A stretch of DNA of 64,000 nucleotides from Erpobdella octoculata (taxonomy: Eukaryota > Annelida > Clitellata > Hirudinida > Erpobdellidae). Below, one piece after another: positions 12,901 to 27,900 of this stretch (positions within the stretch are counted from its first letter, which is position 1; each line of letters starts with the position of its first letter). A program made the position numbers and the translations under genes. The notes beneath the pieces were generated by a model. That model was not told the DNA's origin. It was given only the letters and a program-made list of their open reading frames with translations, and searched no databases. The stretch is from positions 1,012,066 to 1,076,065 of the forward strand of contig OZ022245.1 of assembly GCA_963978895.1 (NCBI GenBank). The letters are read 5' to 3'.

Positions 12901-15900
12901 TGTTATCTAGCAGATAGTCTAATTATAAAGTTACATTGGCCATTCAAAAAAAAGGTTTTTAATAAGTTATTAAAAATTAGCAATAGCAAAATTTTAAGCC
13001 CGCTAAGACCAGTAGAATATTTATAAAGAAAAAAAAATTGAGTCATTGTCTGCAATTCACATTCAAATGTGATTTATTCCGATAATTTGCTGGTTGACAG
13101 GATTGACAATTCCAACCAAGTGCTCCATGCAAGACGCCATTGGTCAGCTGTCGACGACAATTATTACTATACCGGATGTTGGTGATGAACTCCCGTTTAA
13201 GTTTGAGAAATCAGAGACTATTCCTCAAGTGACGATTCAACTGGAAGACACATTCAGAATAATGGAAATTTATTTAGAGGCAGAAAATGTTGAAAAAGTG
13301 ATCGTGGTGATGAGCATTTATGGCGAGGTAATGTCCAGTCACAAAGTCAATGTGGATTCCAAAGAGGTTAAACATTCAAGCTGGTTCTATTCAAGGAATT
13401 TGTTAAAAAGCCTTTAAAATAATTTTTTAATGTACAAAAAAATTATGCATGATGTAAATCTTTACAGAAAAACTACCTTAAAAAAGAAGAAGAAGCTGAC
13501 GAAGTTACTATCAGTTTCATTCCAAAAAATGCTAACAAAGAAGTTGAAATCAACAATTTAGTTGTGAAAATCTGCGGAGAAAGTGAGTTCGGAATATACA
13601 GTCCATGGTTTTTAAATGAAATTATTGACAATATAAACATTCAACAGAAGGAACTACACCTACAGAAATCATAACACAGGGAACAACTAAATTAACAACA
13701 CCAGGTAATCATTCTGCCAGTTACTTTTTGCACGTGTAAATGACTTTGCTCAATTTTGTTCAAACAAATTTGTTTCTGTTTTCATAGGCACTACAGGTTC
13801 TACAGGCAAACCTACTGGTATAAATTAGTTTTTTTATTGTCGCTTTTTTATAAAGATTTTGCTGAAAAAACAATCTTAACTTATAAATAATTAATTTTTC
13901 ATAGGTACTACGGGCAAACCTACTGGTAAAGGTTAGTTTTTTAAAGTAATGTCGTCGGTTTTTGTCAAAACTATTTGATGAAAAGAAGCAATGCATGTGA
14001 TGATTCGTTTTTATAAGTTTTTGATAAAAAAAAGCATAAATTATATATAATTAATTTTTCAAAGCTACAACAACAAAAGGGACCACTGAGGCAGGCACTG
14101 TTGTTTCAACCGCTCCAATTCCAACTAGTATGCTTCTAATATTTAGCCAACCGGTGAAGCGTGTCCACAAACTAAACGATCAATTATTTCTCTTTATTAG
14201 AACCGACAAGGTGCGAGGTTGAGCAGATCATCGATAAACCAGGTACAAAAGTAGAGACGACTCCTTTCGTTGAGAATCCGGAATTTCCGTTGACGTTCAA
14301 TCCAGCAAACGAAGTTGTAATCACGATCACACAGGAAGATTCCAAAACAATAATGGACGTTCTACTCAAACCCGAAAACGTCAAACAAGTTGTTGTAACA
14401 GTTGAAAATAATGGTGATGTCGTCAAGACGTTCGATAAGCTTCCAACTCCAACCGGTCAAGAGGTGTGTTTTAGCTGGAAAAAGCACTTTTAGTTTAATA
14501 AAAAACAATATTTTGTGACTTGCTGGAAATATATTTTCAACATATTTAAAGTCACATTACGTTCATGTCTTAGCAAAACTTTTTGCCGGAAAATCTGTTC
14601 GGAGACAAGGTCGTCATCACGCTTATTCCTGAGGACGAAACGAAAGAAATCACCGTTTCTGAACTGACTGTCAACGTCTGTGGAAAGAGTAAGTAGGACG
14701 TTTTCAATAAAGATTTTCATTAATGATTTGTAATTTATTTTTTTCGCTTTTAGTTTCTACCCCAGGACAGGTTACAACACCAGGAAAGGTTACAACACCA
14801 GGAGAGGTTACAACACCAGGAAAGGTTACAACACCAGGTAATCATTCTGCCTGTTACTTGTAGCACGCGTAAATGACTTTGCCCAATTTTGTTTAAACAA
14901 ATTGTTTTTTGTTTTCATAGGTACAACGGGCAAGACTACTACTGGTGAAGGTTAGTTTCTTAAAGCAATATGTGTGACAAGTCCTTTTTTTCAAAAGATT
15001 TTGATGAAAAACACAAGAATAAATTATCAATAATTAATTTTCAAAGCTAAAACGACAAAAGGGACCACTGAGGGAGGCACTGTTGTTTCAACCGCTCCAA
15101 TTCCAACTAGTATGCTTCTAATATTTAGCCAAACGGTGAAGCGTGTCCACAAACTAAACGATCAATTATTTCTCTTTATTAGAACCGACAAGGTGCGAGG
15201 TTGAGCAGATCATCGATAAACCAGGTACAAAAGTAGAGACGACTCCTTTCGTCGAGAATCCGGAATTTCCGTTGACGTTCAATCCATCAAACGAAGTTGT
15301 AATCACGATCACGCAGGAAGATTCCAAAACAATAATGGACGTTCTACTCAAACCCGAAAACGTCAAACAAGTTGTTGTAACAGTTGAAAATAATGGTGAT
15401 GTCGTCAAGACGTTCGATAAGCTTCCAACTCCAACCGGTCAAGAGGTGTGTTTTAGCTGGAAAAAGCACTTAGTTAAATAAAAAACAATATTTTGTGACT
15501 TACTGGAAATATATTTTCAACATATTTAAAATCACGTTACGTTCATGTCTTAGCAAAACTTTTTGCCGGAAAATCTGTTCGGAGACAAAGTCGTCATCAC
15601 GCTTCTTCCTGAGGACGAAACGAAAGAAATCACCGTTTCTGAACTGACTGTCAACGTCTGTGGAAAGAGTAAGTAGCACGTTTTTAATAAAGATTTTCAT
15701 TAACGATTTGTAATTTATTTTTTTCGCTTTTAGTTTCTACCCCAGGACAGGTTACAACACCAGGAAAGGTTACAACACCAGGTAATCATTCTGCCTGTTA
15801 CTTGTAGCACGCCTAAATGACTTTGCCCAATTTTGTTTAAACAAATTGTTTTTTCTTTTCATAGGTACAACGGGCAAGACTACTACTGGTGAAGGTTAGT

Positions 15901-18900
15901 TTCTTAAAGCAATATGTGTGACGAGTCCTTTTTTTGAAAAGATTTTGATGAAAAAAACAAGAATAAATTATCAATAATTAATTTTCAAAGCTAAAACGAC
16001 AAAAGGGACCACTGAGGGAGGCACTGTTGTTTCAACCGCTCCAATTCCAACTAGTATGCTTCTAATATTTAGCCAAACGGTGAAGCGTGTCCACAAACTA
16101 AACGATCAATTATTTCTCTTTATTAGAACCGACAAGGTGCGAGGTTGAGCAGATCATCGATAAACCAGGTACAAAAGTAGAGACGACTCCTTTCGTCGAG
16201 AATCCGGAATTTCCGTTGACGTTCAATCCAGCAAACGAAGTTGTAATCACGATCACGCAGGAAGATTCCAAAACAATAATGGACGTTCTACTCAAACCCG
16301 AAAACGTCAAACAAGTTGTTGTAACAGTTGAAAATAATGGTGATGTCGTCAAGACGTTCGATAAGCTTCCAACTCCAACCGGTCAAGAGGTGTGTTTTAG
16401 CTGGAAAAAGCAATTTTAGTTTAATAAAAAACAATATTTTGTGACTTGCTGGAAATATATTTTCAACATATTTAAAGTCACATTACGTTCATGTCTTAGC
16501 AAAACTTTTTGCCGGAAAATCTGTTCGGAGACAAAGTCGTCATCACGCTTATTCCTGAGGACGAAACGAAAGAAATCACCGTTTCTGAACTGACTGTCAA
16601 CGTCTGTGGAAAGAGTAAGTAGGACGTTTTTAATAAAGATTTTCATTAATGATTTGTAATTTATTTTTTTCGCTTTTAGTTTCTACCCCAGGACAGGTTA
16701 CAACACCAGGAAAGGTTACAACACCAGGAGAGGTTACAACACCAGGAAAGATTACAACACCAGGTAATCATTCTGCCTGTTACTTGTAGCACGCCTAAAT
16801 GACTTTGCTCAATTTTGTTTAAACAAATTGTTTTTTCTTTTCATAGGTACAACGGGCAAGACTACTACTGGTGAAGGTTAGTTTCTTAAAGCAATATGTG
16901 TGACGAGTCCTTTTTTTGAAAAGATTTTGATGAAAAAAACAAGAATAAATTATCAATAATTAATTTTCAAAGCTAAAACGACAAAAGGGACCACTGAGGG
17001 AGGCACTGTTGTTTCAACCGCTCCAATTCCAACTAGTATGCTTCTAATATTTAGCCAAACGGTGAAGCGTGTCCACAAACTAAACGATCAATTATTTCTC
17101 TTTATTAGAACCGACAAGGTGCGAGGTTGAGCAGATCATCGATAAACCAGGTACAAAAGTAGAAACGACTCCTTTCGTCGAGAATCCGGAATTTCCGTTG
17201 ACGTTCAATCCAGCAAACGAAGTTGTAATCACGATCACGCAGGAAGATTCCAAAACAATAATGGACGTTCTACTCAAACCCGAAAACGTCAAACAAGTTG
17301 TTGTAACAGTTGAAAATAATGGTGATGTCATCAAGACGTTTGATAAGCTTCCAACTCCAACCGGTCAAGAGGTGTGTTTAAGCTGGAAAAAGCACTTTTA
17401 GTTTAATAAAAAAAAATATTTTGTGACTTGCTGGAAATATATTTTCAACATATTTAAAGTCACATTACGTTCATGTCTTAGCAAAACTTTTTGCCGGAAA
17501 ATCTGTTCGGAGACAAAGTCGTCATCACGCTTATTCCTGAGGACGAAACGAAAGAAATCACCGTTTCTGAACTGACTGTCAACGTCTGTGGAAAGAGTAA
17601 GTAGGACGTTTTTAATAAAGATTTTCATTAATGATTTGTAATTTATTTTTTTCGCTTTTAGTTTCTACCCCAGGACAGGTTACAACACCAGGAAAGGTTA
17701 CAACACCAGGAGAGGTTACAACACCAGGAAAGGTTACAACACCAGGTAATCATTCTGCCTGTTACTTGTAGCACGCGTAAATGACTTTGCTCAATTTTGT
17801 TTAAACAAATTGTTTTTTGTTTTCATAGGTACAACGGGCAAGACTACTACTGGTGAAGGTTAGTTTCTTAAAGCAATATGTGTGACGAGTCCTTTTTTTC
17901 AAAAGATTTTGATGAAAAAAACAAGAATAAATTATCAATAATTAATTTTCAAAGCTAAAACGACAAAAGGGACCACTGAGGGAGGCACTGTTGTTTCAAC
18001 CGCTCCAATTCCAACTAGTATGCTTCTAATATTTAGCCAAACGGTGAAGCGTGTCCACAAACTAAACGATCAATTATTTCTCTTTATTAGAACCGACAAG
18101 GTGCGAGGTTGAGCAGATCATCGATAAACCAGGTACAAAAGTAGAGACGACTCCTTTCGTCGAGAATCCGGAATTTCCGTTGACGTTCAATCCAGCAAAC
18201 GAAGTTGTAATCACAATCACGCAGGAAGATTCCAAAACAATTATGGACGTTCTACTCAAACCCGAAAACGTCAAACAAGTAGTTGTAACAGTTGAAAATA
18301 ATGGTGATGTCGTCAAGACGTTCGATAAGCTTCCAACTCCAACCGGTCAAGAGGTGTGTTTTAGCTGGAAAAAGCACTTTTAGTTTAATAAAAAACAATA
18401 TTTTGTGACTTGATGGAAATATATTTTCAACATATTTAAAGTCACATTACGTTCATGTCTTAGCAAAACGTTTTGCCGGAAAATCTGTTCGGAGACAAAG
18501 TCGTCATCACGCTTATTCCTGAGGACGAAACGAAAGAAATCACCGTTTCTGAACTGACTGTCAACGTCTGTGGAAAGAGTGAGTAGGACGTTTTTAATAA
18601 AGATTTTCATTAATGATTTGTAATTTATTTTTTTCGCTTTTAGTTTCTACCCCAGGACAGGTTACAACACCAGGAAAGGTTACAACACCAGGAGAGGTTA
18701 CAACACCAGGAAAGGTTACAACACCAGGTAATCATTCTGCCTGTTACTTGTAGCACGCGTAAATGACTTTGCTCAATTTTGTTTAAACAAATTGTTTTTT
18801 GTTTTCATAGGTACAACGGGCAAGACTACTACTGGTGAAGGTTAGTTTCTTAAAGCAATATGTGTGACGAGTCCTTTTTTTCAAAAGATTTTGATGAAAA

Positions 18901-21900
18901 AAACAAGAATAAATTATCAATAATTAATTTTCAAAGCTAAAACGACAAAAGGGACCACTGAGGGAGGCACTGTTGTTTCAACCGCTCCAATTCCAACTAG
19001 TATGCTTCTAATATTTAGCCAAACGGTGAAGCGTGTCCACAAACTAAACGATCAATTATTTCTCTTTATTAGAACCGACAAGGTGCGAGGTTGAGCAGAT
19101 CATCGATAAACCAGGTACAAAAGTAGAAACGACTCCTTTCGTCGAGAATCCGGAATTTCCGTTGACGTTCAATCCAGCAAACGAAGTTGTAATCACGATC
19201 ACGCAGGAAGATTCCAAAACAATTATGGACGTTCTACTCAAACCCGAAAACGTCAAACAAGTTGTTGTAACAGTTGAAAATAATGGTGATGTCGTAAAGA
19301 CGTTTGATAAGCTTCCAACTCCAACCGGTCAAGAGGTGTGTTTAAGCTGGAAAAAGCACTTTTAGTTTAATAAAAAACAATATTTTGTGACTTGCTGGAA
19401 ATATATTTTCAACATATTTAAAATCACGTTACGTTCATGTCTTAGCAAAACTTTTTGCCGGAAAATCTGTTCGGAGACAAAGTCGTCATCACGCTTCTTC
19501 CTGAGGACGAAACGAAAGAAATCACCGTTTCTGAACTGACTGTCAACGTCTGTGGAAAGAGTAAGTAGCACGTTTTTAATAAAGATTTTCATTAATGATT
19601 TGTAATTTATTTTTTTCGCTTTTAGTTTCTACCCCAGGACAGGTTACAACACCAGGAAAGGTTACAACACCAGGTAATCATTCTGCCTGTTACTTGTAGC
19701 ACGCCTAAATGACTTTGCCCAATTTTGTTTAAACAAATTGTTTTTTCTTTTCATAGGTACAACGGGCAAGACTACTACTGGTGAAGGTTAGTTTCTTAAA
19801 GCAATATGTGTGACGAGTCCTTTTTTTCAAAAGATTTTGATGAAAAAAACAAGAATAAATTATCAATAATTAATTTTCAAAGCTAAAACGACAAAAGGGA
19901 CCACTGAGGGAGGCACTGTTGTTTCAACCGCTCCAATTCCAACTAGTATGCTTCTAATATTTAGCCAAACGGTGAAGCGTGTCCACAAACTAAACGATCA
20001 ATTATTTCTCTTTATTAGAACCGACAAGGTGCGAGGTTGAGCAGATCATCGATAAACCAGGTACAAAAGTAGAGACGACTCCTTTCGTCGAGAATCCGGA
20101 ATTTCCGTTGACGTTCAATCCAGCAAACGAAGTTGTAATCACGATCACGCAGGAAGATTCCAAAACAATAATGGACGTTCTACTCAAACCCGAAAACGTC
20201 AAACAAGTTGTTGTAACAGTTGAAAATAATGGTGATGTCGTCAAGACGTTCGATAAGCTTCCAACTCCAACCGGTCAAGAGGTGTGTTTTAGCTGGAAAA
20301 AGCAATTTTAGTTTAATAAAAAACATTATTTTGTGACTTGCTGGAAATATATTTTCAACATATTTAAAGTCACATTACGTTCATGTCTTAGCAAAACTTT
20401 TTGCCGGAAAATCTGTTCGGAGACAAAGTCGTCATCACGCTTATTCCTGAGGACGAAACGAAAGAAATCACCGTTTCTGAACTGACTGTCAACGTCTGTG
20501 GAAAGAGTAAGTAGGACGTTTTTAATAAAGATTTTCATTAATGATTTGTAATTTATTTTTTTCGCTTTTAGTTTCTACCCCAGGACAGGTTACAACACCA
20601 GGAAAGGTTACAACACCAGGAGAGGTTACAACACCAGGAAAGGTTACAACACCAGGTAATCATTCTGCCTGTTACTTGTAGCACGCGTAAATGACTTTGC
20701 TCAATTTTGTTTAAACAAATTGTTTTTTGTTTTCATAGGTACAACGGGCAAGACTACTACTGGTGAAGGTTAGTTTCTTAAAGCAATATGTGTGACGAGT
20801 CCTTTTTTTCAAAAGATTTTGATGAAAAAAACAAGAATAAATTATCAATAATTAATTTTCAAAGCTAAAACGACAAAAGGGACCACTGAGGGAGGCACTG
20901 TTGTTTCAACCGCTCCAATTCCAACTAGTATGCTTCTAATATTTAGCCAAACGGTGAAGCGTGTCCACAAACTAAACGATCAATTATTTCTCTTTATTAG
21001 AACCGACAAGGTGCGAGGTTGAGCAGATCATCGATAAACCAGGTACAAAAGTAGAAACGACTCCTTTCGTCGAGAATCCGGAATTTCCGTTGACGTTCAA
21101 TCCAGCAAACGAAGTTGTAATCACGATCACGCAGGAAGATTCCAAAACAATTATGGACGTTCTACTCAAACCCGAAAACGTCAAACAAGTTGTTGTAACA
21201 GTTGAAAATAATGGTGATGTCGTCAAGACGTTTGATAAGCTTCCAACTCCAACCGGTCAAGAGGTGTGTTTAAGCTGGAAAAAGCACTTTTAGTTTAATA
21301 AAAAACAATATTTTGTGACTTGCTGGAAATATATTTTCAACATATTTAAAATCACGTTACGTTCATGTCTTAGCAAAACTTTTTGCCGGAAAATCTGTTC
21401 GGAGACAAAGTCGTCATCACGCTTCTTCCTGAGGACGAAACGAAAGAAATCACCGTTTCTGAACTGACTGTCAACGTCTGTGGAAAGAGTAAGTAGCACG
21501 TTTTTAATAAAGATTTTCATTAATGATTTGTAATTTATTTTTTTCGCTTTTAGTTTCTACCCCAGGACAGGTTACAACACCAGGAAAGGTTACAACATCA
21601 GGTAATCATTCTGCCTGTTACTTGTAGCACGCCTAAATGACTTTGCCCAATTTTGTTTAAACAAATTGTTTTTTCTTTTCATAGGTACAACGGGCAAGAC
21701 TACTACTGGTGAAGGTTAGTTTCTTAAAGCAATATGTGTGACGAGTCCTTTTTTTCAAAAGATTTTGATGAAAAAAACAAGAATAAATTATCAATAATTA
21801 ATTTTCAAAGCTAAAACGACAAAAGGGACCACTGAGGGAGGCACTGTTGTTTCAACCGCTCCAATTCCAACTAGTATGCTTCTAATATTTAGCCAAACGG

Positions 21901-24900
21901 TGAAGCGTGTCCACAAACTAAACGATCAATTATTTCTCTTTATTAGAACCGACAAGGTGCGAGGTTGAGCAGATCATCGATAAACCAGGTACAAAAGTAG
22001 AGACGACTCCTTTCGTCGAGAATCCGGAATTTCCGTTGACGTTCAATCCAGCAAACGAAGTTGTAATCACGATCACGCAGGAAGATTCCAAAACAATAAT
22101 GGACGTTCTACTCAAACCCGAAAACGTCAAACAAGTTGTTGTAACAGTTGAAAATAATGGTGATGTCGTCAAGACGTTCGATAAGCTTCCAACTCCAACC
22201 GGTCAAGAGGTGTGTTTTAGCTGGAAAAAGCAATTTTAGTTTAATAAAAAACAATATTTTGTGACTTGCTGGAAATATATTTTCAACATATTTAAAGTCA
22301 CATTACGTTCATGTCTTAGCAAAACTTTTTGCCGGAAAATCTGTTCGGAGACAAAGTCGTCATCACGCTTATTCCTGAGGACGAAACGAAAGAAATCACC
22401 GTTTCTGAACTGACTGTCAACGTCTGTGGAAAGAGTAAGTAGGACGTTTTTAATAAAGATTTTCATTAATGATTTGTAATTTATTTTTTTCGCTTTTAGT
22501 TTCTACCCCAGGACAGGTTACAACACCAGGAAAGGTTACAACACCAGGAGAGGTTACAACACCAGGAAAGATTACAACACCAGGTAATCATTCTGCCTGT
22601 TACTTGTAGCACGCCTAAATGACTTTGCTCAATTTTGTTTAAACAAATTGTTTTTTCTTTTCATAGGTACAACGGGCAAGACTACTACTGGTGAAGGTTA
22701 GTTTCTTAAAGCAATATGTGTGACGAGTCCTTTTTTTGAAAAGATTTTGATGAAAAAAACAAGAATAAATTATCAATAATTAATTTTCAAAGCTAAAACG
22801 ACAAAAGGGACCACTGAGGGAGGCACTGTTGTTTCAACCGCTCCAATTCCAACTAGTATGCTTCTAATATTTAGCCAAACGGTGAAGCGTGTCCACAAAC
22901 TAAACGATCAATTATTTCTCTTTATTAGAACCGACAAGGTGCGAGGTTGAGCAGATCATCGATAAACCAGGTACAAAAGTAGAGACGACTCCTTTCGTCG
23001 AGAATCCGGAATTTCCGTTGACGTTCAATCCATCAAACGAAGTTGTAATCACGATCACGCAGGAAGATTCCAAAACAATAATGGACGTTCTACTCAAACC
23101 CGAAAACGTCAAACAAGTTGTTGTAACAGTTGAAAATAATGGTGATGTCGTCAAGACGTTCGATAAGCTTCCAACTCCAACCGGTCAAGAGGTGTGTTTT
23201 AGCTGGAAAAAGCACTTAGTTAAATAAAAAACAATATTTTGTGACTTGCTGGAAATATATTTTCAACATATTTAAAATCACGTTACGTTCATGTCTTAGC
23301 AAAACTTTTTGCCGGAAAATCTGTTCGGAGACAAAGTCGTCATCACGCTTCTTCCTGAGGACGAAACGAAAGAAATCACCGTTTCTGAACTGACTGTCAA
23401 CGTCTGTGGAAAGAGTAAGTAGCACGTTTTTAATAAAGATTTTCATTAACGATTTGTAATTTATTTTTTTCGCTTTTAGTTTCTACCCCAGGACAGGTTA
23501 CAACACCAGGAAAGGTTACAACACCAGGTAATCATTCTGCCTGTTACTTGTAGCACGCCTAAATGACTTTGCCCAATTTTGTTTAAACAAATTGTTTTTT
23601 CTTTTCATAGGTACAACGGGCAAGACTACTACTGGTGAAGGTTAGTTTCTTAAAGCAATATGTGTGACGAGTCCTTTTTTTGAAAAGATTTTGATGAAAA
23701 AAACAAGAATAAATTATCAATAATTAATTTTCAAAGCTAAAACGACAAAAGGGACCACTGAGGGAGGCACTGTTGTTTCAACCGCTCCAATTCCAACTAG
23801 TATGCTTCTAATATTTAGCCAAACGGTGAAGCGTGTCCACAAACTAAACGATCAATTATTTCTCTTTATTAGAACCGACAAGGTGCGAGGTTGAGCAGAT
23901 CATCGATAAACCAGGTACAAAAGTAGAGACGACTCCTTTCGTCGAGAATCCGGAATTTCCGTTGACGTTCAATCCAGCAAACGAAGTTGTAATCACGATC
24001 ACGCAGGAAGATTCCAAAACAATAATGGACGTTCTACTCAAACCCGAAAACGTCAAACAAGTTGTTGTAACAGTTGAAAATAATGGTGATGTCGTCAAAA
24101 CGTTCGATAAGCTTCCAACTCCAACCGGTCAAGAGGTGTGTTTTAGCTGGAAAAAGCAATTTTAGTTTAATAAAAAACAATATTTTGTGACTTGCTGGAA
24201 ATATATTTTCAACATATTTAAAGTCACATTACGTTCATGTCTTAGCAAAACTTTTTGCCGGAAAATCTGTTCGGAGACAAAGTCGTCATCACGCTTATTC
24301 CTGAGGACGAAACGAAAGAAATCACCGTTTCTGAACTGACTGTCAACGTCTGTGGAAAGAGTAAGTAGGACGTTTTTAATAAAGATTTTCATTAATGATT
24401 TGTAATTTATTTTTTTCGCTTTTAGTTTCTACCCCAGGACAGGTTACAACACCAGGAAAGGTTACAACACCAGGAGAGGTTACAACACCAGGAAAGATTA
24501 CAACACCAGGTAATCATTCTGCCTGTTACTTGTAGCACGCCTAAATGACTTTGCTCAATTTTGTTTAAACAAATTGTTTTTTCTTTTCATAGGTACAACG
24601 GGCAAGACTACTACTGGTGAAGGTTAGTTTCTTAAAGCAATATGTGTGACGAGTCCTTTTTTTGAAAAGATTTTGATGAAAAAAACAAGAATAAATTATC
24701 AATAATTAATTTTCAAAGCTAAAACGACAAAAGGGACCACTGAGGGAGGCACTGTTGTTTCAACCGCTCCAATTCCAACTAGTATGCTTCTAATATTTAG
24801 CCAAACGGTGAAGCGTGTCCACAAACTAAACGATCAATTATTTCTCTTTATTAGAACCGACAAGGTGCGAGGTTGAGCAGATCATCGATAAACCAGGTAC

Positions 24901-27900
24901 AAAAGTAGAAACGACTCCTTTCGTCGAGAATCCGGAATTTCCGTTGACGTTCAATCCAGCAAACGAAGTTGTAATCACGATCACGCAGGAAGATTCCAAA
25001 ACAATAATGGACGTTCTACTCAAACCCGAAAACGTCAAACAAGTTGTTGTAACAGTTGAAAATAATGGTGATGTCATCAAGACGTTTGATAAGCTTCCAA
25101 CTCCAACCGGTCAAGAGGTGTGTTTAAGCTGGAAAAAGCACTTTTAGTTTAATAAAAAAAAATATTTTGTGACTTGCTGGAAATATATTTTCAACATATT
25201 TAAAGTCACATTACGTTCATGTCTTAGCAAAACTTTTTGCCGGAAAATCTGTTCGGAGACAAAGTCGTCATCACGCTTATTCCTGAGGACGAAACGAAAG
25301 AAATCACCGTTTCTGAACTGACTGTCAACGTCTGTGGAAAGAGTAAGTAGGACGTTTTTAATAAAGATTTTCATTAATGATTTGTAATTTATTTTTTTCG
25401 CTTTTAGTTTCTACCCCAGGACAGGTTACAACACCAGGAAAGGTTACAACACCAGGAGAGGTTACAACACCAGGAAAGGTTACAACACCAGGTAATCATT
25501 CTGCCTGTTACTTGTAGCACGCGTAAATGACTTTGCTCAATTTTGTTTAAACAAATTGTTTTTTGTTTTCATAGGTACAACGGGCAAGACTACTACTGGT
25601 GAAGGTTAGTTTCTTAAAGCAATATGTGTGACGAGTCCTTTTTTTCAAAAGATTTTGATGAAAAAAACAAGAATAAATTATCAATAATTAATTTTCAAAG
25701 CTAAAACGACAAAAGGGACCACTGAGGGAGGCACTGTTGTTTCAACCGCTCCAATTCCAACTAGTATGCTTCTAATATTTAGCCAAACGGTGAAGCGTGT
25801 CCACAAACTAAACGATCAATTATTTCTCTTTATTAGAACCGACAAGGTGCGAGGTTGAGCAGATCATCGATAAACCAGGTACAAAAGTAGAGACGACTCC
25901 TTTCGTCGAGAATCCGGAATTTCCGTTGACGTTCAATCCAGCAAACGAAGTTGTAATCACAATCACGCAGGAAGATTCCAAAACAATTATGGACGTTCTA
26001 CTCAAACCCGAAAACGTCAAACAAGTAGTTGTAACAGTTGAAAATAATGGTGATGTCGTCAAGACGTTCGATAAGCTTCCAACTCCAACCGGTCAAGAGG
26101 TGTGTTTTAGCTGGAAAAAGCACTTTTAGTTTAATAAAAAACAATATTTTGTGACTTGATGGAAATATATTTTCAACATATTTAAAGTCACATTACGTTC
26201 ATGTCTTAGCAAAACGTTTTGCCGGAAAATCTGTTCGGAGACAAAGTCGTCATCACGCTTATTCCTGAGGACGAAACGAAAGAAATCACCGTTTCTGAAC
26301 TGACTGTCAACGTCTGTGGAAAGAGTGAGTAGGACGTTTTTAATAAAGATTTTCATTAATGATTTGTAATTTATTTTTTTCGCTTTTAGTTTCTACCCCA
26401 GGACAGGTTACAACACCAGGAAAGGTTACAACACCAGGAGAGGTTACAACACCAGGAAAGGTTACAACACCAGGTAATCATTCTGCCTGTTACTTGTAGC
26501 ACGCGTAAATGACTTTGCTCAATTTTGTTTAAACAAATTGTTTTTTGTTTTCATAGGTACAACGGGCAAGACTACTACTGGTGAAGGTTAGTTTCTTAAA
26601 GCAATATGTGTGACGAGTCCTTTTTTTCAAAAGATTTTGATGAAAAAAACAAGAATAAATTATCAATAATTAATTTTCAAAGCTAAAACGACAAAAGGGA
26701 CCACTGAGGGAGGCACTGTTGTTTCAACCGCTCCAATTCCAACTAGTATGCTTCTAATATTTAGCCAAACGGTGAAGCGTGTCCACAAACTAAACGATCA
26801 ATTATTTCTCTTTATTAGAACCGACAAGGTGCGAGGTTGAGCAGATCATCGATAAACCAGGTACAAAAGTAGAAACGACTCCTTTCGTCGAGAATCCGGA
26901 ATTTCCGTTGACGTTCAATCCAGCAAACGAAGTTGTAATCACGATCACGCAGGAAGATTCCAAAACAATTATGGACGTTCTACTCAAACCCGAAAACGTC
27001 AAACAAGTTGTTGTAACAGTTGAAAATAATGGTGATGTCGTCAAGACGTTTGATAAGCTTCCAACTCCAACCGGTCAAGAGGTGTGTTTAAGCTGGAAAA
27101 AGCACTTTTAGTTTAATAAAAAACAATATTTTGTGACTTGCTGGAAATATATTTTCAACATATTTAAAATCACGTTACGTTCATGTCTTAGCAAAACTTT
27201 TTGCCGGAAAATCTGTTCGGAGACAAAGTCGTCATCACGCTTCTTCCTGAGGACGAAACGAAAGAAATCACCGTTTCTGAACTGACTGTCAACGTCTGTG
27301 GAAAGAGTAAGTAGCACGTTTTTAATAAAGATTTTCATTAATGATTTGTAATTTATTTTTTTCGCTTTTAGTTTCTACCCCAGGACAGGTTACAACACCA
27401 GGAAAGGTTACAACACCAGGTAATCATTCTGCCTGTTACTTGTAGCACGCCTAAATGACTTTGCCCAATTTTGTTTAAACAAATTGTTTTTTCTTTTCAT
27501 AGGTACAACGGGCAAGACTACTACTGGTGAAGGTTAGTTTCTTAAAGCAATATGTGTGACGAGTCCTTTTTTTCAAAAGATTTTGATGAAAAAAACAAGA
27601 ATAAATTATCAATAATTAATTTTCAAAGCTAAAACGACAAAAGGGACCACTGAGGGAGGCACTGTTGTTTCAACCGCTCCAATTCCAACTAGTATGCTTC
27701 TAATATTTAGCCAAACGGTGAAGCGTGTCCACAAACTAAACGATCAATTATTTCTCTTTATTAGAACCGACAAGGTGCGAGGTTGAGCAGATCATCGATA
27801 AACCAGGTACAAAAGTAGAGACGACTCCTTTCGTCGAGAATCCGGAATTTCCGTTGACGTTCAATCCAGCAAACGAAGTTGTAATCACGATCACGCAGGA

